Part shown: positions 34,789 through 39,624 of the stretch, one piece after another | Numbering within the stretch: the stretch's first letter is position 1 | Layout: each line of letters begins with the position of its first letter | Assembly: GCA_024691265.1 (NCBI GenBank) | Contig: JAILNT010000209.1 | Span: 1-39,624 of the forward strand | DNA: 39,624 nucleotides | Source of the DNA: Treponema sp. | GTDB taxonomy: Bacteria; Spirochaetota; Spirochaetia; Treponematales; Treponemataceae | Direction of reading: 5' to 3' | Translations under genes and position numbers: made by a program | Notes under the pieces: generated by a model | Databases searched by the model: none | What the model was told of the DNA's origin: nothing | Seen by the model: only the letters and a program-made list of their open reading frames with translations

Positions 34789-36321
34789 ATGCAAAATCCT
34801 TCCAGTTCGTATTTCGATTTTCTGTTAAAAAATGACAGCGGAGTACGTCTTCTAAGGTCAAGGTCCGCTCAGGTAACAATATCATTTTTTTATAACATAT
34901 TCAGAGAAAAACACTTACAAGTTGTGGAGGCTGACGAATTTGAAAGCATGCTTGTAACATTTCTCAATACTGATAACCCTGATGAAAAGGAGCTTGAAGA
35001 AGACGCAACAGAAAGTCTTGCAGCACAAAATCAAAACACACAGATAGAATATTTCTCAGATGTAGTTGAAAGAGCAAAGTTATATATAAATTACTGGTGT
35101 TCAGAAGAAAGGGCTTACCTAAGACGATATCATAACGCCCAAGGGCAAACAGTTATAGAACTCAATGCAGGGATAGAAAGATTATTTAACTGGCTTGAAG
35201 ATTGTGAACAAACAAGTTTTATAGGTACCGAATCTAGATTTAAGAATATTCTTCAACAGCTTAAAGATTTGAAGATTCACACTAATAAAGATGTAGACAA
35301 ACGTATTGCAGCTCTTCAAGAACAGAAAGATAAAATTGAAAGAGAAATTGAAACAATAAAAAAGACAGGAGAAATGGAGCTATACACCCCTGTTCAAATC
35401 TCTGAAAGACTTTCTGATATAAGTAAAAATTCAAGAGAATTGCTTAGCGATTTCAGACAGGTTGAAGATAATTTCCGTAAAATCATGCAGGATATTTACA
35501 AGGCTCAAAGCGAAGAAGACAGTTCTAGAGGACAGATTTTAGGTTATACACTTGATACTAGTAGAAAGTTAAGGGAATCCCCTCAGGGACAAACATTTCA
35601 ATCTTTCTGGAATTTTATTTCACAAGACAGGGATAACGAAATAAATAATCTTGTAAATTCTATTATTGAGAACTCTGTCAATAATAATTCTGAACTCTGG
35701 CATGACGATTTTATGCTTGAATTGAAAAAGTATCTTTATCAGGCAGGTCATAAAGTTGTTGAGCAAAACAGAACTCTTACAGAGAGAATAAATAAACTTT
35801 TGTCTAAGCAAGATTTAAATGAAAGACGGCAGATTAATGTTCTTACATCTCAAATCAAAAAAGGAATGTTAGAATATAAAGAAAAGCTCATAGCAGGAAA
35901 AAAAGAAGTGGAAGAAGATTTTATGTTCTTAGATGGAAAAGCTTCTCTTTCTTTTCCTCAAACCCGTTATGCAGTATTTCCAGAACACAGAAATAAAGCT
36001 GCTGATATCAAAGTATTTGATGGAAATCTTCTGGATTCTAATGTTTTTTCAAGTCTGCTTCATCAGTTTTATATTGATGATAAAGTCCTTAAAAAACATC
36101 TTTCAGATTTCAGACATAAAACAGATAAAAAACAATTTACTCTAAAAGATGTTATTGATGAGTATCCTATACAAAAGGGCTTATCGGAACTTATAGCATG
36201 GTTTGAACTTGCTATGCATACAGATAAAGTAGTTATAACAGACGATAAAAGAGACACTATTCAATATTCAAAGAACGGTACTATAAAATCAGTAACAGTG
36301 CCAAGGACAATTTTTTCATGA
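34789..36321 (+). CDS. jetA: Wadjet protein JetA (DUF3375, MukF-like kleisin)
   Basis: A protein of 510 residues. DUF3375 hallmarks are visible: Leu-Leu-Arg-Ser-Arg-Ser-Ala near residues 20-26, Trp-Cys-Ser-Glu-Glu-Arg-Ala-Tyr-Leu-Arg-Arg near 103-114, Phe-Ile-Gly-Thr-Glu-Ser-Arg-Phe near 144-151, a central coiled coil (~165-190), and Ser-Pro-Gln-Gly-Gln-Thr-Phe-Gln-Ser-Phe-Trp near 264-274. In Wadjet systems JetA is the kleisin that bridges the JetC heads and works with JetB. No ribosome site is obvious. The stop overlaps jetB by ATGA, so the two are translationally coupled. Identification rests on domain pattern and on the jetB and jetC neighbours. Confidence 0.9.
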   Translation: MQNPSSSYFDFLLKNDSGVRLLRSRSAQVTISFFYNIFREKHLQVVEADEFESMLVTFLNTDNPDEKELEEDATESLAAQNQNTQIEYFSDVVERAKLYINYWCSEERAYLRRYHNAQGQTVIELNAGIERLFNWLEDCEQTSFIGTESRFKNILQQLKDLKIHTNKDVDKRIAALQEQKDKIEREIETIKKTGEMELYTPVQISERLSDISKNSRELLSDFRQVEDNFRKIMQDIYKAQSEEDSSRGQILGYTLDTSRKLRESPQGQTFQSFWNFISQDRDNEINNLVNSIIENSVNNNSELWHDDFMLELKKYLYQAGHKVVEQNRTLTERINKLLSKQDLNERRQINVLTSQIKKGMLEYKEKLIAGKKEVEEDFMFLDGKASLSFPQTRYAVFPEHRNKAADIKVFDGNLLDSNVFSSLLHQFYIDDKVLKKHLSDFRHKTDKKQFTLKDVIDEYPIQKGLSELIAWFELAMHTDKVVITDDKRDTIQYSKNGTIKSVTVPRTIFS

Positions 36322-36962
36322 AAGATAATGCATGGGGTGCAGTTTGCGTAAAATTATTGCAAGGCCCAATTTATAGAACAGGTGCAAATGATAGCACATG
36401 GAATAGTCTTACAAGCTGGATAAAAGACATAAATGAATATTTTTCAAGATTAAATCTAAAAGTTACGGTAAATGACAATGACGGTTATGCTTATCTTGAG
36501 CAAATCGAAGATGCCGAAGATACAAATAAAATACCTCGCTTAATAAAGAAAGTTCCCTTAACTATAGAGCTTTCATTATTGTGTGTTTTACTTAGAGAAG
36601 CTTTAGATGATTTTGATGTATCGGAATCAGAAGACGCTTTTCTTGTTATGAAAGAAAGTGAAATAAAAGACATGATGATGCCTTATATGAAAAATATTCC
36701 TGACCAAACAAAAATATACAGGAAACTTGATGAATATTTGAATCAGCTTGTTCGTTTATCTTTTATAAGAGAAATAACAGACATAAAATCTGAAAATAAT
36801 AATCAGCAGAGAGATAGAGAATACGAAATCAGAAGAATTATAAAGGCTAAAATAGGACCTTCTTTTTTAGCTGAATTCAAAAAGCGTTTGAACAATATTC
36901 TTGATAATACAGAAAGCGGATATGAAGAAGTAATGAAAGAAGAGGTTTCTGAAGATGACTAA
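36318..36962 (+). CDS. jetB: Wadjet protein JetB (DUF4194, MukE-like)
   Basis: A protein of 214 residues. It has the DUF4194 layout: Leu-Leu-Gln-Gly-Pro-Ile-Tyr at residues ~14-20, a beta-type segment with Asp-Gly-Tyr-Ala-Tyr-Leu, and Pro-Leu-Thr-Ile-Glu-Leu-Ser-Leu-Leu-Cys-Val-Leu-Leu-Arg-Glu near 76-90, ending in a winged-helix-like part with Ile-Arg-Arg-Ile-Ile-Lys-Ala-Lys and a very acidic tail. JetB is the KITE/MukE-like subunit that binds the kleisin JetA. It overlaps jetA by 4 nt and jetC by 8 nt, the tight packing usual in Wadjet operons. Confidence 0.9.
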   Translation: MKDNAWGAVCVKLLQGPIYRTGANDSTWNSLTSWIKDINEYFSRLNLKVTVNDNDGYAYLEQIEDAEDTNKIPRLIKKVPLTIELSLLCVLLREALDDFDVSESEDAFLVMKESEIKDMMMPYMKNIPDQTKIYRKLDEYLNQLVRLSFIREITDIKSENNNQQRDREYEIRRIIKAKIGPSFLAEFKKRLNNILDNTESGYEEVMKEEVSEDD

Positions 36963-39624
36963 TGAATTATTTTCCTCAACTGGCTATAGAATGGATTTTT
37001 TTCAGATGTATAACTGGGGAGTATTCGATAAAGCTATATATACTGTTGACTGTAAAGGTAAATCAACTCTTCTTACTGGAGAAAACGGAAGTGGTAAAAC
37101 ATCTTTAGTAGATGCAATCATGACTCTTCTTGTTCCTCAAAATATGAGATATTACAATCAATCGTCTGGTTCAAACAGAAAACATGACAGAAACGAAGAA
37201 AGCTATGTTTTAGGTGCTTACGGAACAAGGCAGGAAGATAACAGTGAATATGCAAAAACTCAGACATTAAGAGATAATAGTACTTATTCAATACTCACAG
37301 CATGTTTTACAGATACAAGCTTACAAAGTTCTGTAAGTCTTTTACAGGTACGCTATTTTACAGGAGAAACTTTACAAAGAGTTTTTGCCCTTTCACGTAC
37401 AAAAGTGAGTATACAGGATATAAAAGACAGTCTTTCGAAAAGAAATCTTTCGATTGATAGAACTGCAAACTGGAAAAGAGTTCTTTCTGAAGATTTTGGA
37501 ACAATATTCTTTCAGGATAACTTTAAAAAATATTGTGATACTTATTCAGCTATATTCGGATTCAGGTCTGATAAAGCACTTCGCCTTTTTACTCAAATTG
37601 TAGGTCTAAAAGTTCTCGGAAATCTTACAGATTTTATCAGGGCAAACATGCTTGAAGAACATGATATTATTTCTCGATTTGACCAGCTGAAAGAAAACTA
37701 TACCAATTTGATGCAGAGTAATAACGAGATTCTAAAAGCAAAAGCTCAAATTGAATTACTAGAACCTATAAAAGAAAGCGGTGAAAATTATAGGAAACTC
37801 TTTGCAGAAAAAGAAAAACTTGAACAGTTAAAACAATGCTCTCCAATCTGGTTTACAAGCCAGGCAAGGGCTATTCTTTCTGATGACCTTGAAAATATAA
37901 GAGACACCTTACAAATAAATATAGATAGTAAAAAGAAAGAAGAAGAAACTCAGCAGGCTATTCAAGAAGAAATAGACGGAATAAAACTGTCAATTGCACA
38001 AAATGCTGTGACTCTCCGCTTGAAGTCTATAAAAGACAAGATGGAAAGCCTTGAAAAGGAAAAAAAGTTTGTTGATGATACTAAATCAAGTTATATTGAA
38101 AAACTGGATAAAGTAGGTATTGAACTTCCTTCTAATGCAAAAGCATTTAATGATACAAAAAAAACTATCGAAAATGCTATTGAAAGTGAAAATCAAAAGA
38201 AAGATAAATTAGATAAGCAAAGACTTGCCTTTTATGCTAATGATACAGGCACAGACAGTAAAATCGATTCTATCAAAAATGAACTTGCTTCTCTTGGAAA
38301 AAGAAAGTCAAATATTCCGCTTGAAAATATTGATATAAGAGCTTCAATTTGCAGAGCTTTATCGTATGAAGAATCTGAAATCCCATTTGCTGGAGAACTT
38401 CTCATGGTAAAAGAAAGCGAAAGTAAATGGGAAAATTCAATAGAAAAACTTTTACACAATTTTGCCCTTACGCTTTTGGTTAAGCCTGAAATTTATGAAG
38501 AAGTTACAGACTATATAAAAAATACCAATATGAATGGTAGAGTTGTTTATATAAAAACAGAAGATGAACTTGTTCTTGCAGATGATGATTCAACAGATGA
38601 AAATACTGTTCCAGGGAAAATAAAAGTAAGAGAAGAACATGAACTTGCATTATGGCTTAAATCTTATATACAAGCTCACTTTAATTATCTTTGTACAGAT
38701 GATACAAAAGAACTTGGTAAAACAAGTCATGCAATTACTTCGTCTGGACTTATAAAAAAAGGGCTTAAACATGAAAAAGACGATAGAAAACATATTGCAA
38801 ATGCTTCTCATGTATTAGGCTGGAACAACAGCTATAAACGGCAAAAACTTTCTTCAGACCTTGATGATTTAAAGAAAGCTAATGAAGAAAGATTAATAAA
38901 AGAAAAAGAAATAATAAATGAAATAACATCGATTGATGAAAAAATCCGTACTCTAAAAAATCTTGAAGATATAAAAGACTGGTCTTTTATAGACACAGAG
39001 TCTTATATAAAACAGCTTGATGATTTACAGCATGAACATGATGAAATACTCAATAGCGATATGAGTATAAAAGAATTACACAAAAAGCTTGAAATAAAAA
39101 CTGAAGAATATAAGAAAATTACAAACAGAATAAATACTCTTACAGGTATAATTGCTATTCTTCAGGATAAGCAAAAGCAAAAAGAATATAACCTTGGAAA
39201 ATACAATTCTACCTGGGAATTACTCAAGGGAAATGCTGATGATGAAGAAAATGACATTCAGAAAGAAGTCTTTTCTGCATTCGAAAAAGAGTATGAAAAA
39301 TACTTACAGGCAAAATCTATAGATGAACTTGAAAAGTTTAGTGCTCTTATAAATGATGATATTGAAACAAGAATGGAAGCTTGCGATAAAAAATCAAATG
39401 AGATAGCACAAGATTTTGTAAAAAAAATGAGCATAATAAAGAATCCTAGTCAAAAACTAAGAGAAAGCTATGGTGATTGGTCTAGTGATTTCTTAGATAT
39501 GGACGCATCTCCTGAATATTTAGACGAATACATTGCAGTTTATAATAGACTAAAGAAAGATGATTTACCTCAATATATTTCTCAATTTCAACAGTATTTA
39601 CATGAAACTATGAATGACAATATT
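36955..39624 (+). CDS. jetC: Wadjet protein JetC (MukB-like SMC ATPase), 3-prime end outside window
   Basis: An open frame of 890 codons running off the right edge with no stop. The ATG at 36955 overlaps the jetB stop by 8 nt. The N-terminus has Tyr-Asn-Trp-Gly-Val-Phe (19-24) followed by Walker A Gly-Glu-Asn-Gly-Ser-Gly-Lys-Thr (42-49), then Leu-Val-Asp-Ala-Ile and Leu-Leu-Val-Pro, and Ser-Tyr-Val-Leu-Gly-Ala-Tyr-Gly. A Lys/Glu-rich coiled coil spans ~240-440; a hinge-like globular part follows with Pro-Phe-Ala-Gly-Glu-Leu near 480 and Trp-Glu-Asn-Ser-Ile-Glu-Lys-Leu-Leu-His; then a second coiled coil. This is the JetC layout: an SMC-like motor that extrudes loops and recognises small circular DNA. 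Signature and Walker B motifs should lie to the right of the window. Confidence 0.9.
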   Translation, partial: MTNELFSSTGYRMDFFQMYNWGVFDKAIYTVDCKGKSTLLTGENGSGKTSLVDAIMTLLVPQNMRYYNQSSGSNRKHDRNEESYVLGAYGTRQEDNSEYAKTQTLRDNSTYSILTACFTDTSLQSSVSLLQVRYFTGETLQRVFALSRTKVSIQDIKDSLSKRNLSIDRTANWKRVLSEDFGTIFFQDNFKKYCDTYSAIFGFRSDKALRLFTQIVGLKVLGNLTDFIRANMLEEHDIISRFDQLKENYTNLMQSNNEILKAKAQIELLEPIKESGENYRKLFAEKEKLEQLKQCSPIWFTSQARAILSDDLENIRDTLQINIDSKKKEEETQQAIQEEIDGIKLSIAQNAVTLRLKSIKDKMESLEKEKKFVDDTKSSYIEKLDKVGIELPSNAKAFNDTKKTIENAIESENQKKDKLDKQRLAFYANDTGTDSKIDSIKNELASLGKRKSNIPLENIDIRASICRALSYEESEIPFAGELLMVKESESKWENSIEKLLHNFALTLLVKPEIYEEVTDYIKNTNMNGRVVYIKTEDELVLADDDSTDENTVPGKIKVREEHELALWLKSYIQAHFNYLCTDDTKELGKTSHAITSSGLIKKGLKHEKDDRKHIANASHVLGWNNSYKRQKLSSDLDDLKKANEERLIKEKEIINEITSIDEKIRTLKNLEDIKDWSFIDTESYIKQLDDLQHEHDEILNSDMSIKELHKKLEIKTEEYKKITNRINTLTGIIAILQDKQKQKEYNLGKYNSTWELLKGNADDEENDIQKEVFSAFEKEYEKYLQAKSIDELEKFSALINDDIETRMEACDKKSNEIAQDFVKKMSIIKNPSQKLRESYGDWSSDFLDMDASPEYLDEYIAVYNRLKKDDLPQYISQFQQYLHETMNDNI

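Overview
The window is AT-rich, gene-dense bacterial chromosome. It is most likely from a Treponema-like spirochaete. The reasons are the relaxed spirochaetal lipobox on a giant lipoprotein, very large Ig-repeat surface proteins, a class III (strictly anaerobic) ribonucleotide reductase, a TrpX-type ABC transporter and tRNA genes that do not encode CCA. The genus is an inference from gene content; no rRNA gene is present to confirm it.

Layout. (1) 26-17262, minus strand: a two-gene surface operon with one good promoter. The first gene encodes a 1,810-residue secreted Ig-repeat protein ending in an outer-membrane barrel-like region; the second encodes a ~3,850-residue Ig-repeat lipoprotein ending in a propeller-like region. 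(2) 17139-17567: a 429-bp gap holding a 23-bp direct repeat, a long hairpin and a possible small RNA. (3) 17568-22366: Sir2 deacylase, parA-parB, a SAM methyltransferase, a Cof-type HAD phosphatase and tRNA-Gly(CCC). (4) 22423-25265: a candidate small RNA with an anti-Shine-Dalgarno loop, a chemoreceptor and a small exported protein. (5) 25344-29950, plus strand: a tryptophan/aromatic-type ABC transporter (binding protein, permease, ATPase), an exported beta-rich protein and a PfoR/PTS-EIIC-like membrane protein, closed by a strong terminator. (6) 29972-30786, minus strand: tRNA-Phe, tRNA-Ser and tRNA-Arg with their promoters and terminators, with a second candidate small RNA between tRNA-Phe and tRNA-Ser. 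(7) 30783-34522, minus strand: an anaerobic ribonucleotide reductase operon in which the glycyl-radical domain is a separate 64-residue gene between nrdD and nrdG, with a permuted NlpC/P60-type (YiiX-like) gene at the end. (8) 34789-39624, plus strand: jetA, jetB and the first 890 codons of jetC of a Wadjet anti-plasmid SMC system; the jetC end and any jetD lie beyond the window.

The most notable points are the split NrdD with an autonomous glycyl-radical protein, the Wadjet operon at the right edge, and two intergenic candidate small RNAs, each with promoter, hairpin, terminator and a CCUCC-type loop. All functional statements come from reading motifs and known families; no database search was run.
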